NCBI GenBank assembly: GCA_030762175.1
Contig: CM060835.1
Span: 84,470,001 to 84,534,000, forward strand
Direction: 5' to 3'
DNA: 64,000 bases
DNA from: Metallyticus violacea
Taxonomy: Eukaryota > Arthropoda > Insecta > Mantodea > Metallyticidae
In this document: positions 25,762 through 40,900 of the stretch, piece after piece
Numbering within the stretch: the stretch's first letter is position 1
Layout of the letters: each line of letters begins with the position of its first letter
Position numbers and translations under genes: made by a program
Notes under the pieces: model-generated
What the model was told of the DNA's origin: nothing
Databases searched by the model: none
Seen by the model: the letters and a program-made list of their open reading frames with translations, nothing else

Positions 25762-28700
25762 CATCATCATTATTTATTAATCATATGTATTATCACCTTT
25801 ACGTGATTATTTTTATTGGTAGAAAATGTTTTAGTAATAAGTTTTTAATTTTTAACCATTCCTGGATGAAACATTCATCTATTTGCTTGGAATATCTGTG
25901 CATCAGCTTCACATGGATCCTTACTCTACACTCAATTAGGCCATTATAACTGACATTCTGATTATTTAAATGCTCTGTAGATGTAACCAGATACTTATAT
26001 ACATGTTGCTGTAATTCCGCCTATCATTTTGTTAGTAGCTGGGGGAAATTACCACATGGTCATTTTTTGGGTGTAGTCTTTATTGGGTTTATTGATGATA
26101 TTCAGCTAAGTTGTACCATGACAAAAAAGACTATGGGGAGAATGAAATATGGTCTTGAATGAACCAGTGCTAAATGAAATGGATGAAAGTGAATTTTGGG
26201 TAAGTAACAAAAATACAATGCTCTTTAGTGCACACAATAGTGACATATCAACAGCAGCAGTGATGAGTCAGACTTCTTGGAGGCAACTTTCTGGTAGTTT
26301 CTAGTGCAGCTATGTAAACTGCAATTACAAATCATGATATGGGACCACCTAGGATATTTACATCATTAATATGAATAGAGAATTTCTGCTTTCTTCTACT
26401 TTTGTTGCTGAAAGTTTACCAGTTATATATTTTTTATTAATTAATTAATTTCTTTTTAAAATTAATTTCTAGAAAGAATTTGTTACAATTTCCATTCATG
26501 GGAATAAGAAATAAGTGCAACATATGCTACCTCAGAAAAGCTCCCACTTCACTAGTTGGTCTGATCTTTCATTAGCAGACAAAAGCATTTTGGGTGTAGT
26601 TATCTATAAGATAACAAAGCATGGAAAAAAAAGTGAATGATTACCCAAACGTATTGGTGTTTTAACAATATAAATTCCAAATGCACTATTCACCAAGTAA
26701 AAATAATTTGTGGATAAGAGTGGCATATCATTCAAGGGTATAGTAGTTGTTTATAATCCCATTATGTAAGTGAAGTTTAGATTAAAGGTATTTATAGTTT
26801 CCGATAGTAAAACTGGTTATATATATATCACAAATTCTTCTGAATACGTGCAAGAACTTTGGCCATAGATAAAGGACAAGTCATCACCACCTGTAGGATA
26901 TATTATACTGATATATAGTATACTTCAGTTGGTCAAAGAGCTGCTTCAGATGGGGATGGTAATAACAGGCACAGTTTTGCCAACAAGAACAGGTATGCCC
27001 ATTGAAATGGAAATGCTGCAATCATATAAGATGAAAGTTGAAATAGCGTCTTTCTCTAAGAATGAAACATTATCTTTTACTTGAAAAGACAAAAGCCATG
27101 TTGTCCATTTTTCTTAAAGGGAGCAAAACTGTTGATACCTATTCAGTTTGGTTTCCAAATCAGCATCGTACTATGAAACCAGTGTGTATAATAATTACAC
27201 CAAATATATGAAAGGAGTTGATATTTTTTTTTTTTTTTTTTTTAATGCTCTTTAACATCTCAGGTCATCAGTGTCCCATTAACTCAGGGCGTGAAATGAT
27301 CATAAAATTTTGCTCAGAGGCCTCTCTTTCAGGCTTGAGGTTCTTTTTCATGCCGTAAATGTACGACACGGGACCCACGGCTTTACTTCCCTTCCGAAGG
27401 AAGCCATACATGGGATTTTTATGTCCGAAAAAATCCATCGCTCCTGGCCGGGTTCGAACCCGCGATCTTGATCTTGATGAACATCTCAGGTCATCAGCGT
27501 CCCATTAACTCAGGGCGTGAAACGACCGACAAATTTTGCTCAGAGGCCTCTCTTTCAGGCTTGAGGTTCTTTTTCGTGCCATAAATGTACGACACGGGAC
27601 CCACGGCTTTACTTCTCTTCCGAAGGAAGCCATACATAGGATTTTTATGCCTGAAAAATCCATCGCTCCTGGCCGGGTTCGAACCCGCGATCTTGGGTTT
27701 AGAAGGCAAGCATGGTAACCACTACACCACCAGGACCGACAAAAGAAGTTGATAGAAGTAACCATTTCAGTTTTATGAGGAATGCTGTGAAATGGTATCA
27801 TTTGTAGATGCCTACATTTTGTACACCATGATCAGATAGAAAAGAGAAAAAAAATCATACAACACAAAAGGTTCAGAATGTTTCTGGTAGAAGCTCTGGT
27901 TTGTAATAGGACGTTTATACAAAGAAAAATATGCTTTTCTTACTTTAGGTCTTTCATTTGCATCACCAGAGTAACACCTGAGCTTGGAAAGAAGAGGGTT
28001 TCAAAGAGAGATGTGCTATGCATAGGCAATCTATTTTTTGTAAATTGTGACTTAAATCCTTATCAGCTGAGACAGGTTTGGAGCATATCAACATAAAATA
28101 CTTCAATATTACATATAAAAATTACATCAACTAAAAAAAAAAAAAAAATTATCTGTTATTGTGATAAAGCGAATTCTTTAGTTGTTTTGTCACATGTCAC
28201 TTTTCATTTAAAGAACCGATTCTCAGAGGAAAATATTTTTAATGAAATGAAACTTGCTATGTTTAAAAGGTTTTAAAGTTCTGTTACATATCCAATAATA
28301 CAGTTGCATAACTGAAGGTTTAAACTGCTCTATAACTTAAATTCTGAAGTAAAATAGTAATAGTAATAGTAATTGTTTGTGTGTATTCTAAATATTTTAC
28401 AGTGAATGATGACACCTCACCACTTACAAGACCTATTCTTGAAAAATTGATAACTGAACCCATACTAGGTTTTGAGCATATAGTTTGGACTTTCAACATG
28501 TGTCGTCTAGCAGTTTTAATTGGTAAGTGACATTTTTATTTATTACTATCAGCTTAAAAGCAGGAGAAAGCTTGTTCATCTAAGAGTGCTGAAAGCGTTA
28601 ATATTTCAGTTAAGATAGAGATAGAAGTTATTTGAATCATAAATATTATATAAATTTTATTTATAGATTACTGCATATGTATTTTATTCAAATTCAGCTG

Positions 28701-31700
28701 TTGATGTTCTGATTGACCAAATGGCATCACGATAGTCTCTAGATTATCTCATACAGAAAAGCAACCCACAGTATACAAGGTTGAATAAAAATATATCTGC
28801 ACTGTTTTAATTGCATTTAAATAAACCACATTTATGCCCATCATTAGCAGAAGACCAACCAAGTAAGTGAAGTATAAGTGTCATTAAACCAACTCTTTAT
28901 CAATATTATTTTACTGCTTCACCATTGATAGCTTCAAGAGTATAAGTTCATATGTATTAGTAGATTTAAAGATAACCATAATTTATTTATTGTTTATTTG
29001 TCTACAGTAATGGAGATGGCTGCCTGTTGGTGGTCTTCCTTTTCAATGCCATTTCTTTTAGTCTCATCCATTCATTTACTTTGTCATATCATTAGTTGGT
29101 CAGTTGTGAGCTTATAGCATTCTGCTTTATTGAAAATGTTGTATAGGATAAGTACAGAAGGAAAATGAAAAGATTGTGGAAAAAGAGCAGCTTAATGCAG
29201 TGGCAGATAATAATATGAATTTACGTGAATGTATGACATAATAAACACTTAAAAATAAGACGATTTTGGCACCAGAACTACAGCATTTTGGATATGCTGT
29301 AACCATAGGTTAGACTTATAACTGAATGTAACATTGTAGACACAGACAATTTGTTGTTAATAGAATTTAATTTTCTGTTCAGGCAAGGCATGTCAGTTAC
29401 ATGAGCCAGTGCTGCTTGTAGGAGATACAGGATGTGGTAAAACTACTGTGTGCCAGATGCTAGCTGCTGCAGACAACCAGACACTGTACACAGTCAACTG
29501 CCATATGCATACAGAGAGTGCAGACTTCATAGGTGGTTTGCGTCCAGTACGAGATCATGCAAATACTGGCCATAAGGTTAGAGAACGTGGGACATTGTTT
29601 TTTTGATCTGTAGATTATGTTTTGTGTTCAGGTTTATTTTGAAATATGCTTAGGCGGTCATATAGTAGATTTAAAACATTTCTTGTTTGACAGGAAGATG
29701 ATGTTGAGAAGCGATTATTTGAATGGGTAGATGGCCCATTGATTAAGGCAATGAATGGAGGAGATCTATTTTTGGCTGATGAGATATCACTAGCTGATGA
29801 TAGTGTTTTAGAAAGACTGAATTCTCTTTTGGGTAAGCATAATTTTTTAGTTACTTTCAGCAGTTCTACCATATAGATCCATAATTTTTTTGTTGTATGC
29901 TCATACTGCAGTATAACAAGGTTATATGTGATAGGCATGGAACAAGTTAAATAAAATGTAGTGAACTTTTGTAACAGTGATGTCAAATATTAACATTTAA
30001 AAAAGTTGAGTCAAAATTGTAACATATACATTACTAAGATTTTAATAAAAAGGAAATTTCTAATTTGTTCGATAATATTACAGCATTGACTTTGAATTCT
30101 ATTCTTATCTATTTCTGTAAGATTTTTGGTAGCTATTTGTATGTCTGCTGTATAATCTTAATTTTTTTTGAAGAAATTTACACAAGTTTTTAAACCTTTA
30201 TTCAGAAAGTTGATTTCTGTATCTGTGAACTTTTGTTATGAAAGGTTATGAAAATTATTTTTTGTAGTTTTTTTCTTTGGTGGTGATTTTATCCCCTATT
30301 TATGGCATAATTTATCCAGTTAACATCTTAGTGATGTATATGTTACAATTTCAACTCAACTTTTTTAAATGTTAATGGAACAAGTTGTTTAATTTTACTA
30401 ATAATGAATTATGTTTAAATTCAATTAATTGTATTATCCAAAAGGCCAAAATATATATATGTGTAATATTCTCAATTCTCTACTTTCATGAGAGGCACAA
30501 GCAAATAAGGAAACAGAAATTAAAAATTAGTTTCTATATTAGTTTATATTTTTCCATAACTTAAATAAGAACCAATTACACATTGCACTCTTTTTTTCTT
30601 TCTTTTTTTCCTTTCCTTTCCTTTATTTTTTTTTTTATTTTCCTTTCTTTTATTTTTTTATACATGGGTTACTCAAGCTAATAATAAAATGTTATTCATT
30701 CTGCTAATTTTTTCTCTGTTAAGTCTCAAATTTTATAAGAAACAATATAAAATTTTTTGAAAGACATTGACTGTTAAAATTGTCTGTTTTTCTTTATGAA
30801 GTATGCATTACAGCCATCATCTTCCCCCCTCCCTTTCCCCCCCTTTTTTTCCCTTCCAAAAGTCCTGTATTTTAGTAGCAATGATACTATTATTTGTATC
30901 AAGTGTAAGGCTTAGGTAGTTAAATATTTAATTGCAATAAAATTTAAATTTAAAAATCAGCAATCTTAATGCAGATCTACTTTGCAGAACCTGAGCGAAC
31001 TTTGCTTCTGGCAGAAAAAGGAAGTGATACAGTGGTGGTTGCAGAAGAAAATTTTCAGTTTGTAGGTACAATGAATCCAGGTGGAGATTATGGTAAGAAA
31101 GAGGTAAGGGATAGAAATTTTTTAAGATTCTAGCAACTGTAATGCAATGGATATTTTATAAATTTTATTTTAATAAATTCCTTAAGTATTATTGTTTTGC
31201 TTTGCTCTGTTTTATAATCTTTGAATACTCTTTGTGAATAAATGTATGTTTTTGAATTCATGATTGAAGAAACTTGAGTAAATATAAAGGGTATGAGAAT
31301 TTTTGGAAATGGCTAAACAAGCAATGTAAGTACAAGGTTCGACAGCATTACCATATGCAGCTTAAAAGATTTAGGCTCCAAGAGGGTTCCAATTCATTAA
31401 TTTCTTTCCTTTCAAATAAAAGATTTTAACAGTAGCAATATTGCATTAAAACTTCCATAAAGAAAAATAAAGCAAAACAGAAGCTCTTTACTTCATATAT
31501 ATAAAGATAATATGAATTTTCTTGTTTTTTGATTTGTCACAATTTTTTCTGATTGCTTATAGCTATCACCTGCCCTGCGCAATCGTTTCACTGAAATATG
31601 GTGTGAGCCTGTGTCCCAGCGAGCAGATCTTTTTGCTATTATCGAGCACAACCTGAAGCCTGGTCTGTCACTAGGAAATCAAGAAGATGGCAGCTCTGGT

Positions 31701-31949
31701 ATAGGAAACAGACTGCTGGATTTTCTTCAGTGGTTTCAAGGAACTGAAGTTGGAAAAAGGTAATAGAAGAACAGAGATGGAACATGTATTCACAGTGGTG
31801 TTCAGGAAAATAGGCTTAAATAAATAGTTCATCTTGGAAAAGCTTTTGATATTTCGATTGCAGGCAAATAATTTTTTCCCATGTAGATAAAATTAGGAGC
31901 TACACAGCAAGTATACAATAGGCATAGTGCTTACATTAATCATTAATGA

Positions 31950-31997
<48 letters not shown>

Positions 31998-34900
31998 TTC
32001 ATAGGTGGGTGATGGTGCTTAGCAAGCCAACATTGACAAACAGTATATATAGAACTGCAAATTTACAGATGAGTAATTAGCAAAAACAGTACAGTACCTT
32101 TGGCATTCTAGTTGTTCCTCAAGTAATGGAAACACAAGCATAGCTAATCTTGACTTAAAATCCAAATTTTGGTGCTAAAGTCTGTGTTTTGTATTATAAG
32201 CTGTTGCATAAAGTGAATTACTGTGTAAAAAAAAATAACAATTAGACAGACCTTTAATAAAAGACATAGATTAGCATAGAACAGTGTTCTAAGACAAATA
32301 GACACTATATTTTGACCTTGCATAAGGCTTTATGAATATAACCATTCATAATCTATGACATTGTGAAATATACACATTTTATGCTTTTTAGTGTTTTTTG
32401 ATAAAATAATGCTTGTGGTAACAATAATTTCAGGCTAACTGTAAGTGTTCGAGACATCATGACTTGGGTCAACTTCATTAATGTGACTGCTGTGGCTGAA
32501 GGGGATAATATGGAGGGTGGTTTGGACCTACCTTCTGCTTATGTAAATGGAGCATGTCTTACATTCCTTGATAGCTTTGGCTCTGGAGTCACAAGCACTG
32601 AGAGGTATGTTAATACCATAACCCATTTCAGTTTAATTAAATATCACTTCATATCTTTAACATTTTTACAGTTTTTTTAAATGTATTCTTATTTTGAACA
32701 ATTAATAATTTTTATTTTAATGTACCCAAAAGGTTAAATCATTTAAGAGCAATTATATAAATACGTATTTGCATTTTTTGGGAAGTGAGATAGTGTTCAG
32801 TGCTCCTTTTTACTACTGGGATATCACAGGTGATAGACATTGGTGATTTTTTCTAAAGATGGCCCAGGTCCAAGTGTAGCGGTACCTCTCTGACATTTGT
32901 CATTTATCAGAAATAAGGACAACCGTAAAAAACCTCAATCAGAGAGGACATCCTCAAAGTAAAAACTCAGCTCCCATCCTGTTCACAAGAACTTTCTAAC
33001 CTCAGCCACCCATGTCATAAACAATGTTGATAAATTCTTTACTATGTTTTTTACATATTTTCATTGACCATGTTTTCAGCAAATAAAGATAGGTTTTACA
33101 TAACTGTACTTCTTATTTCCTTTAATATGTGAAACTAAAGATCAATGGATTTTGTTTTGTTGCAGCCCTTCGATTTTGAAAGGCCTACGTGAAGCATCAT
33201 TGAGGTTATTGAGAAAACAAGTAGAATTGGAGGGCGTGAATGAGGCAGATCAGATAGGCAGTGGTGCGGAAATCACTGAGATACATTTTGGTATTCATCC
33301 ATTCTATATTCTTAAAGGCAAGTTTTGCGGACTGGAATATGATAAAATACAGTGTAATCTAAATGTATTGCTCCTTGCTCTTATAATTTTTATTCTCCAG
33401 CACTTATTTGAAAGGGTATTTCAAAATACAGAGTCTGAGTGTAAATGCAGAAGGAAAGCCTCAAGCTTTATAAATGTATCTGTGCAATATTATTATGATG
33501 TATATTATGGTTTGTTTATAAAATAGTATTTTTATCAACCAGGAAATGCATCAGTGAAGCAAGACAATTTTACTTTTTCTGCACCAACCACTGCTCTGAA
33601 CACTGTGCGAGTTTTAAGAGCATTGCAGCTCAGCAAACCTATTCTATTAGAGGGTAGTCCGGGAACTGGAAAAACAAGTCTGGTGGCAGCTATAGCTAAA
33701 GCCTCTGGTCACCATTTGGTCAGAATTAATCTGTCAGATCAGACTGTAAGTATTTCCAATCTGGTTCTCTTTTCTTGCAAAAAATAATAATCATTAATTA
33801 AGTAGGGGGACATAGGCATGTAGAGGTATTAAATATGTTCTGAATCATATGATTTTCTAATTGCAGGATGTATCAGATTTATTTGGTGCAGATTTACCAG
33901 TAGAAGGTGGAGAGGGAGGACAGTTTGCATGGCGAGATGGTCCCTTTTTACAAGCTCTTAAGGCAGGCTACTGGATTTTACTAGATGAGGTTAGCAATTT
34001 TGCATTTGTTGTGATAGTCTTTTTGCTGAATTGCAGATGGAAGTGCTGGTGCTTAATTGAGCAAGATTGTTCCCATGAATTGAAATATGCTCTCAAAATG
34101 TAAGCATGATTAATTAGCTGTTTTATTTTTTTTTTGGGGGGAGGTTATATTTCTTAAAGTAAAATGTAAAATTGGCTATGAATGTTAGTTATATTATACA
34201 GTAGTTTATTATTTCCAGCTCTGCCTTGCTACAATCACTGACATTTCCATACTGCACTCTACACTATATTTACATTTTTTGAAAGTGCTAAGAAAAATAC
34301 AAACTACAAGGGGTTTCCACATGTCTGGCCTAGGCCATAGATGTACCTCCTTGCAATTGCAGAGATTTTAATACAATGGTGATTTTATACTAATCCTTTA
34401 ACTAAATTCTAAATAATTAAATAAAATACAATATTTTCCACCTAGATTGCATCAAACCCCAGTTCCTGGTTCATCAGCAGCAGTCTACTGGAATTCCATG
34501 GGACTAGGCTTGGACCCAAACCAGGGAACTAAATTCAAATATTTCAATTAATGTACCTGTACAGTATAGTACATTTTTTTCAGCTAGGTACAGTCTCTAC
34601 AAACTACTAATTCTATTGTTTCTCAAATATCAACTGTAATGCTACAAGTATTCACTTTCTAGAGCAATTTCTAATATTCAAAGTTCAATAATTAATAAAT
34701 TTAATATAATTTCACTCCCAACCATTCGGATACCAATGACATTTTTCATCTGACTTCCCCATCCCTTAGTTTCCACAATAAACAAACTCTGAAAATATGT
34801 AATGCATTTATTTGGACTTATATCTACATTATTTCTTCACCCTTTCACACATTGATTAATAATCTGCCAAGTTCGCTGCCCTCTTTCTGAATCCAGCTTT

Positions 34901-37900
34901 TGTTCCATTTCCGCAGCTCTAGCTGTCCATATGCTTGCTTCTTGTTTTCGAGCAGCTGCCTTTATCTCTCACACAATTGGATCATGCTACTATCCATTTC
35001 AGCATTTCTTTCCCTCCATTGTGTAATTGCCTCCTGTATCATATATCTCATTCCTCTACACTCTTTATAAAACCAATTATCATAAGCTTTATTTTTACCT
35101 CTTTTGCTTTTAATCATATCACTTCCGACACAGTTCTAGAGCATCATTACTTACACCTACGTAAATCATTAAATTAATTCTGTGCACACACACCCTAGCC
35201 ATTGCTGCATCTCATAAAACCCATCAGCCCTTCCAGGGGCCAACTTTAGCTAATTATCTTAGTACAGATCCACATGCATCCTCTCTTATGCTGTCAAAGC
35301 ACTCTTCATTGCACCATGCCAATATTAATGGAAAATGGGAACTTGTCCCAATCATGTTCATTACCTTGAATTCCAGAACTTTACTGAAAATACTATCGCT
35401 ATACATTACATAATCCGCAACACTCTATCCCCATGCACTTGTAAACGTAAATTCAGCTTTATTTTTCTCCCAGCAACCGTTCAGCATTACAAAGCCATTG
35501 TTCTCGTAAAAGTGAATTAGTTTTAGCCCCTCTTCATTCACAACCTTGTCTTCACTATGCCTAATCCATATTTTCCTAGATTCATCTCTCCCCATATTTT
35601 CCCACACATTTAATTCCTTAATCTCCAACTCTCATTCTTACATTCAAATCTCCTATTAACATAAACTCCATCAGAGGGAATTCTGTTTTTTATAATTCCA
35701 TTTCTAATTGTTAAAAGAGATCTGGGTTGTGAAATTAGGAATTTAAGGGCAGATTGTACAATACACCAATGCATAAGTTCTACTCTCATATAAACGCCCA
35801 CATAACCTCGCTAATTTTTGATTGCTTCTTCTTTGCTTTGCTGGTAAGATTACTCCTCAGCAGCAAACCTAAATCTCTAGAAACTATACGTGTAATATTC
35901 CTCCTTAGACCATGTATGCCAATGAAATGGTACCCCTGAACCTTAATGCACTCATCGCTTTCTAGCCAGATTTCAGTTAGCGCTAACACATGGACGTTAT
36001 TCAAAATTTCCTTGAAATGTGAAACAGGATTTTTGAGTGTGAAGACAGATGGAACGTGAAGATGACTTGATAAGGTGGTTAATGACTTCATCAATATGGT
36101 AAGGAATTCTGGTATTGAAGGAAAGGACGAAGATTCAAATAAAAGGTTAATCTCAGGGGTTGTACAGGGGTGCAGTTGCAGGATTTTAGGTTACGGGTAG
36201 TTGACGGCCTCATAATATCCTCTGCAGATCCCATTGTCCTCTCTTTGTTTCTTGTCTTCACAGTTCTTTCCCGGCTCCAATTAGATACGAGGAGGCGAAT
36301 CTCCTTGCTGCCTTGGCTTAAATTATGAAAGCTAGTACCTTTTGGGAAACGCCATGGGCGCTTCACGGGAAGAAGAATTGTAAGGGTGAGTCCAAATGAG
36401 AACTATGGGTCAGTTACAGTCCCGAATATATTTATATGTTCCTTTATTGAAGTACGTTTTATGCTTGGGAAACCACTACTACCTTGGGGAATTCGAATCT
36501 TAATCTAACTCTTTGAGAATGAAGTTTTCTCACAGTGGCACCAGGGATTGAATGGTGAATAAATATAATGTTACTGGACTGAATGTTACATAGGTCCGTG
36601 CTGTAACCATGCTTCTTAGAATTCTGAACACTATGATGTATCTGACAAATGTGACTCCACTGACTGACTGACTGACTGATTGGATGCACTGTCTGACTGA
36701 GCTGATTGACCACTATCTGCCCACTCACTAACCAATAACTCTTACTATCCACTAATCACCTCTTACTATCCACTGAACCACTCTTACTATTGACTGCCCC
36801 CGAACTCGCAGCATTCTGATAATTTTATTCAGGTTGAGTCGGTCAGTCTTCCGACGCCGTGATTATTTAAAGTTCGCTGAAATTCAAACAGTTTGATTAC
36901 GGTTCTTTCCTACTCATTGATGCTTTAAATTTTGTGTCTAATATGCCTTTGTCACTTGTTGCATGGGTTTTCTGCCCTAATTACGCAACGGATGCCATAG
37001 AGGCTACTGCAATGTCCTTGAGGAGGAAGCCAGCCTAACTATTGTGAAAAGAATTCTGTTTTTCTCCCCTTGGGTTTTATGGTCTTGGGTCAGAGCAAGC
37101 CATATTTCTTACCCTCCTTTAACAATTTCGTGCAATGCAAATTTCTGTGTAATATTCAGGGAACTGTGAATGTTACACTCTTGTGAGAATAATATTTGAT
37201 GTCTGTATAAATTTATATGTTATCACTTCTGATTACTTTATCTTAGGGGAAATCCCCGTTTCGAACAGCTCTCATTCATCCCTCTATGTATTCCTCCACA
37301 GTTCCAAAACCAAGTATCACCACCTTCCCTCTTCCTTGCCCTATTTGTGAACCAGAACAGAACCTAAATGAATCAAATTTGCTCTTGCTCCTAAGCATTC
37401 TTCCACTATTGGAATGTTGACTGACACTGAAAGGCAGTAACTCCAGATATTCTTCACCATCAACATCAGACACACTATGCTCCACTATGCATCCAATTTG
37501 TAATAAACTCCCTCTCGGAGTGGATATGACCCTAGATAAACTTGACCTTGACTCAGGTAGTATCGTCTTACTCCACACTTGTACTCATGACCTACTTTCC
37601 CTGGCCAGCTGATTGACAGAAGCCAACTCCCTCTTATCCTCATTCTCCTGAACTGTGACATCATCCTCATCCACTCTTTATCCGCACGTGGACTCCCATT
37701 CACTTTTTTTTTTTTTTTTTTTTTTTTTTTGTAGTGTTTAACGCCCGTTTTATTACTGAGGCGCCACAAGTGATGGACGCTGGTGATACGCGAAATGAAA
37801 TGATATATTGGGAAAGGATTTATTAAGGAAGGAAACGTTCCAGGCCTAAGTTTAGGGTACCATTTGCCATTTATGAGGACTGAGGAAAACCTGGAAAAAA

Positions 37901-40900
37901 CCTCAGTCAAATCCCTAGCTGGATTTGAACCACAGACATCCAGCTCACGAATCCGCACCTTAGCAACCTAGGCCACCTGTGGCGGTCTGCTGACATGTTG
38001 ATCTGGCTCTGCTTCGACCCTTGGACTTCCTGTCTTTCTGTTTCCCTTTGTTTTTGTTGCATATTGCTAACTCATTTCTTCCTCATTCCTTTGGCTAATG
38101 TCTCATAGATCCTTTTCAAACTTATCAACTGGCAGATCCTGGATTGAAAGCCGTAGATTGTGTATGTGCACTTTTATCCTCAAATCTTGCCTTCTTCATC
38201 CGTTGTACTAGTTCTTTCTTCAGGATTCTCTGTTCCATCGATAAATCTATTTATAAACTAGTTCATCCCTTTTAATTTCTTATACCTTTTCAACACTTCA
38301 TGGACAATTTGTGTGGTTACAGATCTAACCACTATCATCCTTCTGCCTCCATTCTTCCAAACTCCAAAAGCCACAGCAATTTCCCATCCATTCAGAACCA
38401 TCTCCAATTTCCCTTCCAAAATCTCTTTCACTTCCTAAATGGACAACACTGCTCTTCTTTCTTCTACACCTGATATTACCAAATTAAATTTGCAATATCT
38501 TTCATCCAAAGTTCCTATTCTTCTTTTGACGACTTGGACTTCTGTTTTCACATTTTGCATTTAGATTTCAATTTAATTTTTAATTTCTCTCCCCACATCG
38601 CTCATTTTATTCACCAACCTTTCTTCCTTACCCTGCAATATGTTTCGGGTTTTATCACCTGCTCTGTAATTACCATTAGGCCCAGGATTGATCTCTACTA
38701 CTCCAATGATTAGTAGCAGACCAATTACACACACTACAGCAAAAATATTCCCCATCTCTCCATGCTGCACTTTTTTTTTAAATAGACCCCACTTCATACT
38801 ACTGAACAGACTTAGTCTTGCTCTATAACTTTCTATGTTGATTCCCTTTGTTTCTTATGTTACTTTTCAACTTCTTCCTGCAGCTCCCAAGAAACAAAAT
38901 CTCTTTCCTTCTCTGCTCAGTTATATTAAGCACTTTGATCAAATTTAGGATCCTTACAAGAAACTCTCCATTGCTAGACAAAACATTGTTGGCATTTTTG
39001 AGACATAAAGCCATCCATATACACAGCCTCTTGGATGTTAATATGCTGTTATTTTCTGTGTTTCTAATAGTATCAGATGCTGTTATGATGTTCTAGGTAC
39101 TAACTTTTATGAAGTGCACTTTCAAATAGGAATAAACTCAGAACAGTCATTCACATTGCACACACTTCATTTTAATTCTTTTATTGATTTTTCACTGTTA
39201 TGTGGTACTTTTTGCTTGCTTTGATATTTACTCCTCTAGTAATAAATCAAGTATTTTTCTTTTGTAATTTCATTATTAATTTTCCTGTGTGCTAAGGATT
39301 GCAAGTCAAAGTAATAGCAAACTAAAATAAAAGTAGTATATGAGTCTAATATTGAAATGGTGTTTTTACTGAAATTTCTGCCACTAATCCCCAAAGCAAT
39401 GTTATCAAAATTGTTAATATATTATACTGCACATAACCATCGTCCTACCATTGAAACAAGGAAAGGAACAGTGGGCAAACATTTGCATCCGAATGAGTTG
39501 GACCTGCATTGTCAACATAATTTTTACTGCCAGTTTTTGATTCAACAGATGAAACTCTTTATTTGACTTCAATGATGTGAAAATATTTAGAAGCCCCCCT
39601 TCCTTAAGCATGTTTAAGCAATATTGTACTTACAAAGCTGTAGACAGTGGAGTGGTAATATATATCTTAATCTTAGGTATTCATTTTTTACACTATACTC
39701 CACTTACATAAAAATAAGACGGGTTCCAGGAGAATCTCCCCCATCTTCAGTTGCTCACTGAACTTCCATTACTGGAAACAATGGCTAGACACCCAGATGT
39801 TCCTGTGATGGCATCTCTTGGTGAAATAGGAACTTGCTGAGTTCATCCATAGGAGGAAACTGGAAGTTCATCAGGTTTTCTTTATTTTTTAATATGAAAA
39901 AATTTTCCAAAATGGATAACTGCATTGGGTTGTGAAGAGGTGTCAGTATTTTAACTTCTGGTTTTATTTCATGATTTTTGGTCCAAAAGTGTGCTGCTAC
40001 AGCTGATTTATCCACTTGCTTAAATCGAATATTCCTAAAATTTGAAGCTGTTTAAACAAAATCCAAGTGAATTTTAGGAGTGTGTGACATTTGATGAAAC
40101 ATGGATCCAGCACTACATGCCAGAAGTGAAAGAGCAGTGGAAAAAGTGGGTTGAAACTGGAGAAAGTGCTCTGAAGAAGCTAAAAAATATCCTTAGCAGG
40201 AAAGTTGATGGTGACTGTGTTTTGGGGTTGCCATGGTGCAATTGTAATTGACTTATGGCAAAACCATAACCGGTGAATATTGTGTTATGGGAGCAATTAA
40301 ATGACATGATCAAGAAGAATCACTCTCATTTGATGAAGAAAAAATGGTCCTCTTCCATCAAAATAATGTGCCAGTGCACTGTTCTGCATTGTAGCATCAA
40401 AATTATTGGACTTTAGGTATGAAATCCTTCCTCATTTCCTCATCTCTTTAGATTTGGCTCCCTTGTACTCCCTCCCAAACATTTTTTGTTTGTTTTTTTG
40501 TTTAACATGTTTTTACTACTGAGGCACTGCATGCGGTGGACACTGATGATACATGAGTTGAAATGATATATTGGGAAAGGATTTCTTTATGGAAGGAAGT
40601 GTTCCAGGCCTAAGTTTAGGGTACCTCCCTGGCATTTGCCATTTATGAGGACTAAGGGAAACCTGGAAAAACCCTTAGTCGGGGAAGACCATCCTGGTAG
40701 GATTTGAACCCCAGATCTTAAACCACCCATGGAAGTAACATGAAAATTGGCTAGTAGGAAAGAAATTCACATCAAATGAAGAGATTGTCACTGAAACAAA
40801 TATGTGCAAAGCTGAGGAAATTGCATTTTATGAATGGGATAATAAATGTAGAAAACTGCTGAATAAGTATACAGATTTGAAAGGATATGTATTAGAGAAA

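Larger units (their letters stand above)
22902..28402 (+). other. MDN1 intron 10 (5.5 kb)
   Basis: It contains a (TA)n run, a DDE transposase relic split by a SINE-A, a third SINE type, a (TTA)n run and a dimeric SINE-A. The stretch 24780-27200 has scattered retrotransposon-like phrases in broken frames (for example near 25540-25610 and 26090-26150) that I could not assign. The stretch 27760-28400 shows nothing. Confidence 0.75.
34860..39020 (-). mobile_element. Decayed non-LTR retrotransposon (N2) with 2A-like ORF1 start
   Basis: On the minus strand: a leader region near 39000, then an ORF1 start with a hydrophobic stretch and the VVEINPGP motif (38573-38797), coiled-coil-like and NLVISGVEE-type ORF1 remnants (about 38050-38560), and endonuclease segments ILNNVHVLALTEIWLES (about 35990) and EEGLKLIHFYENNGFVMLNG (about 35500). 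No reverse transcriptase was recognised, so the 3' part is missing or too decayed. A SINE-B splits it, and about 36380-37250 does not fit the element. Confidence 0.7.

Noticed and set aside
24780..27200. Another non-LTR element in intron 10
   Set aside because: Scattered phrases such as LKPAYLYGTSNHKYLGI look like retrotransposon remnants, but no ordered set of motifs could be established.
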